NCBI RefSeq assembly: GCF_018320785.1 | Contig: NC_054869.1 | Coordinates: forward strand, 39,025,789-39,089,788 | Direction: 5' to 3' | DNA from: Cheilinus undulatus | Taxonomy: Eukaryota; Chordata; Actinopteri; Labriformes; Labridae | Length of the DNA stretch: 64,000 nt | Part shown: positions 35,401 through 46,578 of the stretch, one piece after another | How positions within the stretch are numbered: the first letter of the stretch is position 1 | Layout: every line of letters begins with the position of its first letter | Notes under the pieces: generated by a model | The model's database searches: none | The model's input: the letters and a program-made list of their open reading frames with translations, nothing else | Told to the model about the DNA's origin: nothing | Program-made: the position numbers and the translations under genes

Positions 35401-37965
35401 AGCATGTTGAACTCAAGATAATGAATTTTGGCAGGCATAATGTACAATTATAGGATCAACAAAGAATCCTCTTGGACCCCAGTCACCAAATCAAGCAGAG
35501 GTTTTCCATTTTATTGCAGCTAAATAGAATTTGTAAAATTTTCAGACAGTTTTCTGGTTCTGGTATTTCTAACAGAAATATGTGCCCCTGATCTGTTCAC
35601 AATCCCCCCAAGAATCAGAAAAAGCCCCATCCCCCCTTTCTCCACCTTCCAGAAAACGTGTTTTGGAACAAGCTGTCCTCAGATTCTCCCCTCATGATGT
35701 CATATGGGGAGTTAGCCCTCCCCCGGGTTTGGTTGACCCTCCCTTCTTCCCTACTTCGAAGAAAGTTCAGAGGGCTCAATCATTAAACCACATCCATTTC
35801 CTGAGAGGAGTGGTCAGGGGTGGAGTCAGACAGCTCATTAACATTTAAAGCCACAGACACAGAAATAGCTTAGGGGGTTTTTTAGACATGCAAAAAAATC
35901 CAATACGGGAGTGTTTATTCAGCAACAGAATTCACAGGCATGTTTTGGGGACCTCTGAGACCAATATAAACTTATCTTAAAGGGTAAAATATGTGACCTT
36001 TAATTAACAACTGTGAATAAGGCTGAAACGGCCTTATACTACAACTAAACATCAAATAAAGACGACATGTTAAAGAAGTGATTTTGGATGGATTCAAGCA
36101 TGGTGTGCCTTGAGCAAAGTTTGAAGATCGCTGCACTATGCCACAGGGTACCCCAGTGACCCATACTGACTGTGAAGTCAGATTGTTTTTTTTTATATAG
36201 TTGTCTTCTTAAAAAAAAATTAGATACTTTTGAACAATTATGAAATGAAATTTGTATTAAACAAATGTGATTTTATGATTTCTGATCTTTTTCCTCCCAG
36301 GTTCGTAACCTGATCTACACAGTAAAGGCTTATCCAGACTTCACTCTCGACACACACTTCGCACAACAGGCCAAAGAGATCGCCAGCGCCATTGAGAACA
36401 ACCAAACAAGACATGCAGACTACCTCTCGGAGAAGATGGTTCTGGATTATGGGACACATGTAATCACGAGTGTTGATGCCGGGGCTGCTTTGGTTCAGGA
36501 AGACTACCTCAGCTCCTCATATGTGTCAAACTCAGACACTTCGAGCATCAAAGCACAGGCAGGGTTAAACTTCTTTGACAAACTCAAGTTTGACATAAGC
36601 AGTCAAAGCAGCCAACAGAGCTCCTCACTTCGGACATACCAGTCCAATATCCAGTACTCTCTCATCCAAAGCCATGGTGGCATTCCTTTCTATCCTGGCA
36701 TCACTCTGCAGAAGTGGCAGGAAAGCACCAAGAACAACCTGGTTGCTATTGATCGCTCTGGATTTCCTCTGCACTTCTTCATAAACACCAACACCCTCCC
36801 TGATCTGCCACAGCCCACCATTGGAAAAGTTGCTCTCATAGTGAGTCAGGCCATAGAGCGATACTACAAGGTCAACATGAGGCCAGGATGTGTGGATGTT
36901 GACTCCCAGAACTACAACTTCCAAGCCAACGTAAATGATTCGTCCTGCGAGGGTCCTGCTACAAACCTCAGCTTTGGTGGAGTCTACCAAGAGTGTGTTC
37001 CAATCAGCGCAGATGCAGGCCCTCTATGTGACACCCTTGCTCAGAAAAACCTAGACACTGGTGATTTCTCCTGCCGTCCTCCTTATACCCGCACTTTACT
37101 GAGATCAGAAGTGAGACAGCAGGGTTACACTTCGTACGACTGCCATGAGGAATCATATTCATGTTGGTGGTTTTTTGACTGTGATCGCCAAGTGTGTGGG
37201 GACACCTATCATGTTCGCTCTGCACACATTAACACCTACTGGTGCTCTGTGAATGGAAAGGCCCCAGACAACTCAGGGTATCTGTTTGGAGGGATTCACA
37301 GCCACTCTCTCCTGAACCCCCTCACCAATGCCAAAAGCTGCCCACAAAGCTTCATCCCAGTCAAGTTTCTCTCCGATGGACAGGTGATCTGTCTGAGCAA
37401 TGACTACGAGGCTGGCAGCAGATTTGCAGTGCCGTTTGGAGGCCTCTTTAGTTGTCAGTCAAGCAACCCACTAGCTAACTCCCAACGTCGCTGCCCTCCC
37501 AAGTTCAGTCAGCATCTCGCCACAGTGAGCGATGGCTGTGAAATCCTTTACTGTGTCCAGTCAAAGGCATTCACAGAAGGGCAGCTGCTTCCTGTTCATC
37601 TGCCTCCGTTCACTAAACGTCCGCTTGTCAGCATGCACGCCACAAATACGGTGATGGTGATGACTGAAGGAGATAAGAGCTGGGTCAGAATAGGGCAGAC
37701 CAAGTCATGGAAACTGGCGAAACCAGAGGAAATCAAGAAAATCGTACAAGAGATCAACCCTGAATTGAATGGGATGTCTAGTGGAGAGAAGGCTGGAGTA
37801 GCGTTTGGGGTGATTGGGATGATGGTGCTGGTGGTGGTGGCAGTAGTCCTGGTGAAGAGGAGGAGGGGGCTGTCTGGGTTTAGGGCAGCTGGAGGCTATC
37901 AAGAAATACGTGGAGGAGCTGAACAGCATGAGGAGGAGAGAGTGATATTGGAAGATGAGTCTTGA
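32407..37965 (+). CDS. mpeg1: mpeg1 copy D, two coding exons, complete
   Basis: Exon 1 is 32407-32856 (donor GTACGT) and exon 2 is 36301-37965 (acceptor TCCCAG), 704 residues in phase 0. The architecture matches copy A: signal peptide, MACPF with YGTH at 200-203, Cys-rich P2 region, transmembrane helix about 646-668 and a 36-residue tail. The tail contains YQEI (683-686, a YxxPhi pattern) and EERVIL (695-700, acidic dileucine-like), absent from A and B; such motifs usually recruit adaptor complexes for endosomal sorting. The P2 loop is two residues shorter and reads C-WWFFD-C (438-444). Copy D also has a short deletion in the TMH2-side segment (SNSDTSSIK against [11 protein letters not shown]). 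It is the closest paralog of copy E. Confidence 0.93.
33150..33285. repeat. A-rich simple repeat (caaaa)n in copy D intron
   Basis: A run of 'caaaaaa' and 'caaa' units. The paralogous place in the copy E intron (47490-47525) has a shorter (aaac)n run. Confidence 0.85.
33290..36300 (+). other. Copy D intron, paralogous to copy E intron with a replaced middle
   Basis: 33290-34170 and 35090-35240 track the copy E intron (47530-48400 and 48745-48900). The 34180-35085 interior is different and includes 'gagcctatcccagctgtcactgggcgagaggcggggtacaccc', a widespread fish repeat. 35550-35880 has another repeat-like block ('taacatttaaagccacagacacagaaatagc') only partly present in E. Confidence 0.6.
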
Positions 37966-37966
37966 G

Positions 37967-37972
37967 AATAAA
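37967..37972 (+). terminator. AATAAA one base after the copy D stop codon
   Basis: The hexamer starts one nucleotide after the TGA. The same arrangement is found in copy E (51455-51460). If used, the 3' UTR would be extremely short. Later hexamers near 38565 are more usual candidates. Confidence 0.3.
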
Positions 37973-38892
37973 AGGAGAGGATAGAAGATCAGATATGAGG
38001 AAAGTAGAGATGTAGCAACACACTTGATTCACGGTACAATACCCCTGATAGACTGGCTGTAAATATAAGGCATGCTTTTACACATTTAGATTTTATAGTT
38101 CCTAAAATATTTTTCTGCACAGTATCATTACTACAAGGGAATATTTTTTTCAAATATCTTTGTCAGCTCTTACTTTTAAACCATTACTAATGAACATTCA
38201 TGAGTGAAGAATGTTCAACTTTTTTGAGAGCTCCTAGTTGGCATTGCATAAACCCTGTTTTTTGTTGTTGTTGTTTTTGTTTGTTTAAAATAATAGTTTT
38301 TACCTGTTAGTTGTTCATGTGTATGTTCTGACAAATTTTAGGATTTTTTTTAATAGACAATAATTTACAACCATTTCTCAGTTCAATCAAACTCTGAGCC
38401 TAAATATTGTTTGTGTTCTAAAAGCAATCTGTAATTCTTTGAACCCAAATGCCCATTGGCCCAATATTGAAAAAATTAAGGCAACACTGCCCCCAAGAGG
38501 CTGGGATGAATTATGCCATGCAATTCTTTTTATTCCTTCTTTCTTCATTTAAATCATTTGTCTAAATAAATCACTTTCAAAATGCTTTTACACTTTAAAT
38601 GAATAGTTTGTATTTTTTAACATACTGCTGTCTCTATCAAAGAAAATTCAACGAGTTGAATAAAGGATTTGTTATGTTTAGTCCTGAAATTTTTGTGTCA
38701 TGCCATGAAAACTGAGAAATTCTTATTTTATGCAATTTTAGCCCTTCTCAACTGCACTTTACTTCTTATTAAAGTTGTGTAAAAACAATTGAATGGATCA
38801 ATGTCTGTCTGTTCATTATGCATTCATTTATAAAATACAAGTTAAAGTGTTAGGATTATCAAAAGGCCTCTGTTGTTATTCAAGGCAGTTTC

Positions 38893-39765
38893 AAGGTAGT
38901 CAAGGCAACAGGAAATAAAAGTCTGAATGAGTTTTCCAGGTCTTTAGCTGACATGTGAGATTTGACTTAGGCTATATTTCTGAGCTGGTGAAAACAGGAC
39001 TGGGGAACGTTTTTTTAAAGCCCAAGTCTTGATTGAAAATTACTCCAAGATTTCTGATGTAGGGCTTCACACATTGACCTAAGTTACCTAGCTGTGAGGT
39101 GATTTGATTTCTTTCTGCAGGGGGACCAACGACAATAACTCCTGCTTTTGTTTCATTTAGTTGTAACAAGTTGTTTGACATCCAGGATTGGATTTCTGTA
39201 AACCACTTGCTTAAATTATCGATGTTTGACCGGTCACCAGGTGTGATGGGGAAGTAAAGCTGTATATCAGTGAAAGTTGATTTTATGATTACATTTTATA
39301 GATCATATTGCCAAGAGGGAGCATGTAAATGGAGAATTAAGTTAGAGGATTGAACCCATGAACTGTTGAGTGGCAGCACTTATTTCAAGGAGGCCAAGAA
39401 TGGTGCAGTTGCTGCCATCTTCTGCCAGTAAAAGGTCATTACACACCTTAAGAAGGGCTGTCTCAGTGCTGTGGAAGGAAAACCAGACTGGAATGTTTCA
39501 AATAGATTATTGTCAGATAGATGATATTGAAGTTGCATGAAGACTATTTTGGCCAGGAATGGGAGTTTAGAGACCAGTCTGTAATTGTCAAGGGAGGAGG
39601 GATCCAAGTTTTTTTTTTTTTTTTTTTAGAGCAGGGGTTCTACGATGGCAGTTTTAAAATATAAAGGGACAGAGCTGACAAAGAAGTAGTCATAAAAGAT
39701 AAAATAAACGGGCAAATTGTGGGCATGGTTTCCTTTAGGAGCCTTGATTATATCTAAGATTAAAA
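38893..39765 (-). mobile_element. LINE RT fragment at the left edge of the duplicated block
   Basis: Same sequence and orientation as 19590-20460, with decayed minus-strand blocks MSNNLLQLNETKAG and SNLGQCVKPYIRNLGVIFNQD. It abuts copy D's 3' flank abruptly, whereas in copy E the flank continues differently (52485 on). This is the breakpoint of the block duplication. Confidence 0.8.
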
Positions 39766-40103
39766 AAAAAAGCCAAAACAAATCAAAACTGACAATATAT
39801 TAAAAAATTAAAGGAAATGAAATTGGATTGAAAATACTATAACCCTATATCTGTGGATGAATAAAACAAATATTTTCAATAATAAAATGAAAAATAATGA
39901 TAAATCAATTAAACACAATTCACAAGAAAACTTTTCAATAAAGAAATGTTTGTAAAAATAATTTCAAAAGAGATACTGGTGTAACTTTTATGAAATTCTT
40001 TCATGTCATATAAAAAGGAGAACAGATATTTCTGGAAAATTAAAAGCTGAAATATGTATTAATACAAAAGTAGAATTACGATATCTGATCTTTTTTCTCA
40101 AAG

Positions 40104-40120
40104 GTTCATAACCTGATCTA
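40104..40120 (+). pseudogene. 17-nt scrap of an mpeg1 exon 2 with its splice acceptor
   Basis: The sequence 39775-40103 follows the end of the copy C intron (21745-22062) to the acceptor. The first 17 bases of exon 2 (GTTCATAACCTGATCTA) come next, then the text jumps to the LINE sequence corresponding to 25302. The rest of that exon 2 is deleted. This proves a sixth exon 2 once existed here. Confidence 0.85.
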
Positions 40121-41356
40121 AGCTTATTGACAACAGGGTTAAAAGATTTACAAAAGGGATTTAGAGCTAAGTTAGTATCTGGGATTTTAGCGGTTTCATG
40201 AATGTCACTTCTATAAAGGTCAGACAGAAAAGCGTGCTCATTGAAATGTTTAAAATGTTTAAAATTGTGACTGATTACGACACTAGGATAATGCTTTTTT
40301 AACTTTGTATTTCAAAAACAAGTGATTGGACAGTTATCACTGAAACAAACTTCAAATACTCCAGACTCAGTCATTTTTTCAGCTTTGTTGGTTAAAATTA
40401 AACCAGTCAAGGTTGACTTTGAGGGGCCTTTTAGTTTCAGCCTGATGGGGACCTAAACTGGTTGTGTAACATTAACCCTCTCAGCTTACCAGAGGCAGAA
40501 CTCAACCAGTTTAAATTAAAATCACCCAAAATAATATCTTCATTTGCTCTCACAATTATTATTTTATACAAGCAAAACCTGCATTCATGATTCAGATAAT
40601 ACTGTGTTGGTTGGGAAAGATCATTCTGCTTGATATCCAAACATGTCTCATAACACATGAGCCAGTACTGCCCTCATGTGGTGCTGATGTGTAATGTTGA
40701 GTAATAAATCATTTTTAATGTCTGATTTTCATCTTTTAAAGCTTTTCTAACATGTAAACAAGTATTGTCTTTGCAATTTACAAGGTATTATAGAGGGTTT
40801 CACACATTTTGTACCTCATTTTTTGTCATGCGACTACATCTGACAAAATCTGTATGTAAGCAAATGTCCTTCTAAACCGCACTTCACTTCCTGTTAGTCT
40901 TACAAACCCATATGATAGATCAATATGTGTTCACATTATATTCATTCATCAAAGACTTACTTAAATATCTGAGGTCTCTTTGACACTGTGCTCAAAGGTT
41001 AGAGTAACAAAACTAATGTGTGATTTTTTTTTACAACCAAACAAGCTTAAATTAAATGGGAGTTTGATCTTTGAGCTGATGCAGAACTAGTTTTATGTTT
41101 GGGATTTAACATTTTAGGTTTCAAACTGATTGAATTTTCCTTTCAATATTTGGGTTTTTTATGTCTTTATTTGCAGAGTAGAGCAGTGGAAAGAGTTGGA
41201 AGTATGATGGAGGGTGGGGAAAGACATGAGGGAAATGAGCCATAGGCCTGACTCAAGCTCTGAGCGCCTGCCCACCTGGGGTGCTGCCTAACCTCTAGAC
41301 TATCAGTGCCCTTAAAGGAATTCTAAATCTTTTTTGACAACCAAAGAGGCTACACA

Positions 41357-41980
41357 TAAACCTCTTCCCAACCTGCAGCAGTTAAACAGGTTTACCTGTT
41401 CAAATGCCCATAAATACCTAATCAGCAAGTCACATAGAAGCAAAAAGTGCATTTCAGCCTGTAGACATGGTCCAGACGATCTGCTGGAGTTCAAGTTTAG
41501 CATTAGAATGAGGAAAAATGGGATTTAAATGACTGAACATGCCATGCTTGTTGGTGCTCCACAGGCTTGTCTAAGTATCACAAACTGCAGTTAACACATT
41601 AAAACCTCTAGGGTTTACATAGAATGGTCAGAAAAAGAGCAAATATCTGGTGAGTTGCAGTTCTCTGAGCCAGTAAGAATAGTGCCAGCTGACTGATCTC
41701 CAGCAGGGATGGCAAACACACTAAGAGAAAAATGGACGCACAGGTTTGAGCTGAGAGGAATTTAAAATAACCAAATGTTAGAACCAGGGTATGCAGAGCA
41801 TCTCTGAACACAGGTTGCAAGAGAAAACCACACCAGGTGTCACTCCTGACAGCTAATAAGAGGAAACTGAGGTTAGAATTCACACAGATTCAGCAAAAAG
41901 CATTGGCTGGATTGATGAGTCTCAATTTCTGCCCCTATATTCAAATGATAGGGTCAAAACTTGTCCTGAATTACATGAAA
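41357..41980 (+). mobile_element. Decayed Tc1-like transposon (duplicate)
   Basis: Second copy of the element at 26595-27215, carried by the block duplication; differs at only scattered positions. Confidence 0.8.
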
Positions 41981-42394
41981 GCCCACTAGACCACCAATCA
42001 TTGCATGTTCAAAGTCACTTCAATCATCTTTCTACCTCATTCTGGATTCTGACGACCTCAGAAACCTGAAAAAGATTAAATCAGCCCTGTTTCTCACTGA
42101 TCTAGAAAGGCTTTATCACACCTTTTTTGCGGTTGAGCAACAACAATGCACTCTCTAATTGACTTGTCAGTCATGACTGGCTTGACTCCAGCGAGTGCAG
42201 AACAGTGTTACCCTGATTTTAACTGAGGCCATCCATATTATCTGTGTCAGGTTGTTTTGGCATGCAGTTTCCTGTAATGCCAACCAGAAGACTTGTTGTT
42301 TTTACTTTTGGGTAAGTACATTTGTGGCCTTGCAAATGAAAGCAAAACCAATTCCTCTCTTCGTTGTTAGACTTGTTATTCCTCTCAGTCATAT

Positions 42395-42590
42395 GATGAG
42401 GCTCACAAAAGGAACAGAACCTCGGTCTGAACCTTTCAGTAGTCTCAGTCTGCTCCGACACATACTTTATAAAGACAGCAGGGACCCTTCTTGCTCTCTA
42501 GTTCCTTCATCTCTGCTCTTCACTCCCCATCAGCCACCCCACCAACTGGCTCAGACAATGTTGAGCCTCCATCAGAGTTACTCTGTGACT
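42395..42590 (+). pseudogene. Broken mpeg1 promoter and first exon (relic 3)
   Basis: Duplicate of relic 2, with the shared leader (42425) and the same partial first-exon sequence. Incomplete, no donor. Confidence 0.8.
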
Positions 42591-42755
42591 GCAGGGTCAT
42601 CAGAGAAACAGCCTGGGGGAAGAAACTAGTTCTGTCAGGCTGTTTAGGTGTCCTGTGACCTGTAACGTCTACCAGAGAGGAGGGGTTCAAACAGTTTGTA
42701 GCCAGGGTGCGTGGGGTCTGCAGTGATGTTACTTGCCTGTTTCCTGTTGGACCTG

Positions 42756-42935
42756 TTGACCTAGAAACAACTAATCAAAGTTCTCTGGAGGGTCTTTGAT
42801 CCAAGTCATGGATGGAGGGCAGGTTGGACCCAATAATTCTCTCTGCAGCCCTGATTATTGGGGCTGACCTCCCCTCCATCCATGACTTGGATCAAAGACC
42901 CTCCAGAGAACTTTGATTAGTTGTTTCTAGGTCAA
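42756..42935. repeat. Perfect 64-bp inverted repeat with 52-bp spacer
   Basis: Arm 42756-42819 (TTGACCTAGAAACAACTAAT onward) is the exact reverse complement of 42872-42935. In the sister block (27940-28115) only the right arm exists; the left position holds different sequence ('gacccgtgactggagcaagtcatag'). Confidence 0.95.
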
Positions 42936-42974
42936 AGCAGGTAATGAAGGCTGACCAAGGCGACCTGTTTTTAA

Positions 42975-43237
42975 CCCTTTAAAACCTACCATTCTGCAAG
43001 TCCGTGGTCTCGTTTATAAAGATTTTTGTTATGTGTGCTTTATTGTGTATTTTTACAAACCCAGCACTGCAACGTAAAGTGCTCTGAAACATGGTGAATG
43101 TGTAAAATGTTAGTGTAACTGCCCAGATTTTATATGCAAAAAGAATGATCAATCTATCTTATCAGGTATCAAATCTACTGCAATTCAAAAATGAATACGC
43201 TAATCGTAGCGCCGGCTCTACCCCAGGTTCTATAGGG
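42975..43237. mobile_element. piggyBac-type MITE, TTAA target duplication
   Basis: Ends CCCTTTAAAACCTACC and 'caggttctataggg' are inverted and flanked by TTAA on both sides. The sister block has the empty site with a single TTAA ('gtgtttaagtctgtgc', 28147-28162). 263 bp, no coding frame. Confidence 0.9.
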
Positions 43238-43955
43238 TTAAGTCTGTGCTTAAAATGCATTTCTATGGGAAGACATTTATAATGACTGAGTAGAAATTTT
43301 TGTTTTGTCCAGTTATTTTGTAAAGAACTTTTTACCTTGTTTAGAAAAATTAAAGTCCTCTTATCATTATTATTACTGATGCTCGGTTTGAGCTTCAGTG
43401 GATCATCTTGGCGATGTCTACATGCCCAAAATGCTTTGGTTGCAGCCGAGTGATTGGCTGATTAGATATTTAGGTTAGGTAGCAGATAAAAGGGTGTGTC
43501 TAATAAAGCGGTCTGACTCCTAACATAAGACAAACATCTAGCTTTAGGTCTAGTCCTTTATCTGTTTTTAATTCTCACATTAAATTATTTTTTTCTTTGG
43601 TTTATACTGACATGTTTCGTAAGGTCATCAACTGTAGCTGAAAAGATAAAGAAGTTCAGGTCTATTGTTGGGGATAAAGGTGGTGAGTCACTGAAAAGTC
43701 TGTGGACTTTCCCTGTGACGTACACTCATGTGACAGAACGAAGATCTGGTTTTCATATCTGCTTTCAGTTCCTCTTTGTGATAAGGAAGACTGTACATAG
43801 ATTAACCTTTATCTTTAAAGCAGAAAGCACAGTTTGAAAAAAGGTTTTCTAAACTGGATCTGTGTGTCTAAAAAATGAACTGTTTCAAACCATGGGTGAA
43901 TGTTGAAGATTAGGGTATGTATGGGCTGTTTGATTGTAATTTAACTTTAGAAATA
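43238..43955. other. Spacer, nothing recognised
   Basis: Past the MITE the sequence follows 28150-28260 and then becomes unique. No gene or clear repeat. Confidence 0.35.
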
Positions 43956-43959
43956 CAAC

Positions 43960-44400
43960 AAAACTTGTACAATCCTGTTTTTATCACCAAAGAAATATCT
44001 CAAAACAAGATCGGTTCAAGAATTCAAAGACACAGAAACCCTTTGACATGCCTTTATATCCTCACGCTTAGGTTATTGTGACAGCCTTTCTCCCTGCCTC
44101 AGAAAAAAAAATATCTAATGAGTGCTGTCAGTTCAAAACTCAGCGGCCAGGCTTTTAACAAAAAACAAACAAACAAACAAACAAAAAACTAGGAGATCTG
44201 AGCATATCACTCCAATTCTATCCTTTTTAAACTGTCTACCAGTATGTTTTAGAACTGATTTTAAGATTTTATTGATAACTTTAAAAGCTCTTGATTGCCT
44301 GGCTCCTACATTTATATCTTTTAACCCTGTATGAACTAGCACATGCCCTGAGATCCTTGTTCAGGGGTCTCTGAAGCTGGCCCTACACCAGAAGACTTTG
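43960..44400 (+). mobile_element. LINE 3' coding fragment (L2/CR1-like)
   Basis: The plus strand reads decayed RT C-terminal blocks: LDYCDSL (near 44075), VQNSAARLLTK (44131 on), RSEHITPIL and LPVCFRTDFKILLITLKALD. These are typical of fish L2/CR1-type elements. A (caaa)n run interrupts it near 44160. Some of the same sequence occurs before copy D at 28260. Confidence 0.8.
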
Positions 44401-44740
44401 CTTAAATTTTTAAAAGACTTTAAAGACTGACATCTGACAAATTCTCACATGTAAAGATAATTTGCCAGCAAGCTGAAGAATTTTAAGATTTTGCAAAAAT
44501 TCTAACACTAACTAACAGTATCTCTTGAGTTCTGAGCGGACTATTAGCAACTTCAGACTGAATTATGCTCACGCTCATGTTTCAAAAGTTTACTGTTTAA
44601 ACGTTTCTATGCACAGCACTGGCTCTGATTGGTTGTGGATGACAGTCACATCACTGAAAACACATTTTGCACAAGACCAGACTAAAGACTCACAAAAATA
44701 TCAAACACGTTTGATGTTGTAAGGTCAAGAGAGACCCCCT

Positions 44741-44890
44741 TGGGGCACGTGGATGGTCGGGTGGTTTGGGGCGCCTCTTGTGTGCGCGGGTGGCCTTGGT
44801 TCGTATCCGGCCTGTGGCCCTTTACCACATGTCTCTTCCTACCCTCTTCTCTGTTTCCGAGTCTATCTACTGTCCTTCCCCCTGCCCTTC
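44741..44890 (+). repeat. tRNA-derived SINE
   Basis: GGGGCACGTGGATGGTCGGG, a B-box-like GGTTCGTATCC and the tail 'ggcctgtggccctttaccacatgtctcttcc' match the layout of a common fish SINE. The antisense, older copies are at 26385 and 41150. Confidence 0.7.
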
Positions 44891-44894
44891 CATA

Positions 44895-44970
44895 GTAACG
44901 TGAGGAGTGCTGCGCCACTGTGACGTCACAGCGCCAGCGCGGACCAAAACATGGCGGCCTCCTGGTGAGT
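44895..44970 (+). promoter_or_regulatory. CpG-rich promoter-like segment with mini first exon
   Basis: Contains TGACGTCA (44921-44928, a CRE palindrome), several CpGs, then ATGGCGGCCTCCTG and a good donor GTGAGT at 44965. It looks like the start of a housekeeping gene, but no continuation was found before copy E; it may belong to a transposable element. Confidence 0.35.
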
Positions 44971-46060
44971 TTATGAACTTTAATTACAAGAAATGCAGAT
45001 ATCTAATGAGTTTTACAGTTCAATATACATATGACAGATACAAGTATCTATCCAACAAGATGAACTTGTCCGATTATGCAGGGTTCCTTATAAGGTTAGG
45101 ATTACTACATTTTAACTCCTTCATGTCCACATGTTCTATATGTTTGGTAGCAGCTGTAAGTTGGTGACGCTATAAGCTAAGTAAACTGCTGATCTTCAAT
45201 GTGGGGTCACCCAGGAGAAAAGATGAGCCTGAGTTGAAATAAAATGCTCTGAAGACTGTTGTATAGTTCCCCATAAAGGGTTAAAATCTCAGGATAAATT
45301 TGAGCTATGGTTCATCAGTCTTGCACCTGAAAACAAATGAGATATTTATTGCCCTTGCAGCAAGCTTGCTGCCTGAGTATTCATATTGTTACTGAGAAGG
45401 TATCTGCCCACCGGCAACAATAGTTGCTGCTTGGACAAATGACTCCACACATAATACAACAAATCTGATGACACATTTGGGTTATTCAGACTTTCATGAT
45501 TATGTTAATAATTATCAACCATATAAAACTTGATTATTAAATGAAAATGACATTTTGTTGTGAGGATTTGTCACGGCTTCGTCCTTGATAAAACAGGAAT
45601 TAACATCCTGTGACAGGAAGTGCATGGAAACGTGTCTTCTTTCCTCAAGGCCGTGTCCTAAAGTGTCTACTTGTATATCATTGATAGAAAAAGCATCAAC
45701 AACGTTTAAAAATGTATTTATAGAAGAGAAATGACGAGTATGAACTTTGGCAACCTTGGGCTTAATGGGTTAAGACATTTTTATCTTAGAGTCTTTCCTA
45801 ATTTTATTTGGGTTATGACTGCTTTTTTTTTATTTACCTGATTTTATTTGAATTTCACTTTTTTTAACCTGTACCCACTTGTCTGCCAGATTTTACTTGT
45901 GTTTAATCTGCTTTGCTTTCTCTGCTGCTTGGAGAACACTTTGTAACTGTTTTGAAAAGTTCTCTCAAAGTAAAGGGTATTATAAAGAGTATTTTTGTTA
46001 TTTTTAAGATCTGGCAGGTTTCTGTTACATTTAGGTTTCATCTTCCCTACAATAGTGCAT
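44971..46060. other. Spacer, possibly element-derived
   Basis: 'ataaagggttaaaatctcagg' (45277) and 'gggcttaatgggttaagaca' (45760) resemble TTAA-type element ends, but a clean pair was not established. No gene recognised. Confidence 0.3.
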
Positions 46061-46568
46061 TATCCTTTTAAGCTCTGTTTTTAGTTTTCTTTTTCTCAGA
46101 CACTTTGCATTCACACAGATAACCCTGATTGATGGGAATGAATCTAAAAACACTGTAAATAAAAGACAACTATGCACAAAGTCTTTGTACAACACTGCTC
46201 AAGTTTATGTGAAATCAATCTTGAGGATTTTTAAAAACTGAATCATGACTTTGGTGTTCTTCAGACTAAAAAGAGGTCCCATTTATACACAACAGCATGT
46301 TTAGACATGTTTACATGGCTGCCACAGAAAAGTTAGAGCACACTGAACCACACTATTCTTTGATTCTCTAAACACACACAAAATGTCAATCACATCTTTG
46401 CATAACTTGAGTTATTACCATAAATCACGGTAAATGCAGTGTATAATTCTTTTTGCTGTAACCTAAACTTCTTCTTTTGTTAATTGACAATATCAATATC
46501 TTGTCGTGTATACTGTTTGCTCTTCTTTTAAGCAAGTGCAAGTATGGACGTGCAACTGAAAGCAAAAC

Positions 46569-46578
46569 CACTTCCTCC
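46569..46578 (+). promoter_or_regulatory. Candidate PU.1/ETS site upstream of copy E
   Basis: CACTTCCTCC contains the reverse of GAGGAAGTG, a strong PU.1-type core, about 110 bp before the start codon. mpeg1 is a known PU.1-dependent macrophage gene. The aligned site in copy D is altered. Confidence 0.45.

Larger units (their letters stand above)
40121..43400 (+). repeat. Duplicated spacer (second copy of about 25.3-28.3 kb)
   Basis: LINE fragment, old 3' flank, antisense SINE (41150-41310), Tc1 element (41357-41980) and broken first exon follow in the same order as in 25302-28300, with near-identical wording. Differences are a piggyBac-type insertion and a perfect inverted repeat only in this copy. 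Confidence 0.9.

Noticed and set aside
35582-35848. Pro-rich plus-strand frame in copy D intron
   Set aside because: Falls in a repeat-like block, with no splice support and no counterpart in copy E.
36625-36990. Minus-strand 121-codon frame in copy D
   Set aside because: Antisense shadow of the MACPF coding sequence, repeated at the same place in A and C; no own domain.
42195-42629. Plus-strand 144-codon frame across relic 3
   Set aside because: It runs through decayed Tc1 flank, promoter leader and a broken first exon in a different frame from mpeg1; not a gene.
44741-44890. Possible tRNA gene (B-box-like GGTTCGTATCC)
   Set aside because: No cloverleaf; the surrounding tail matches a SINE.
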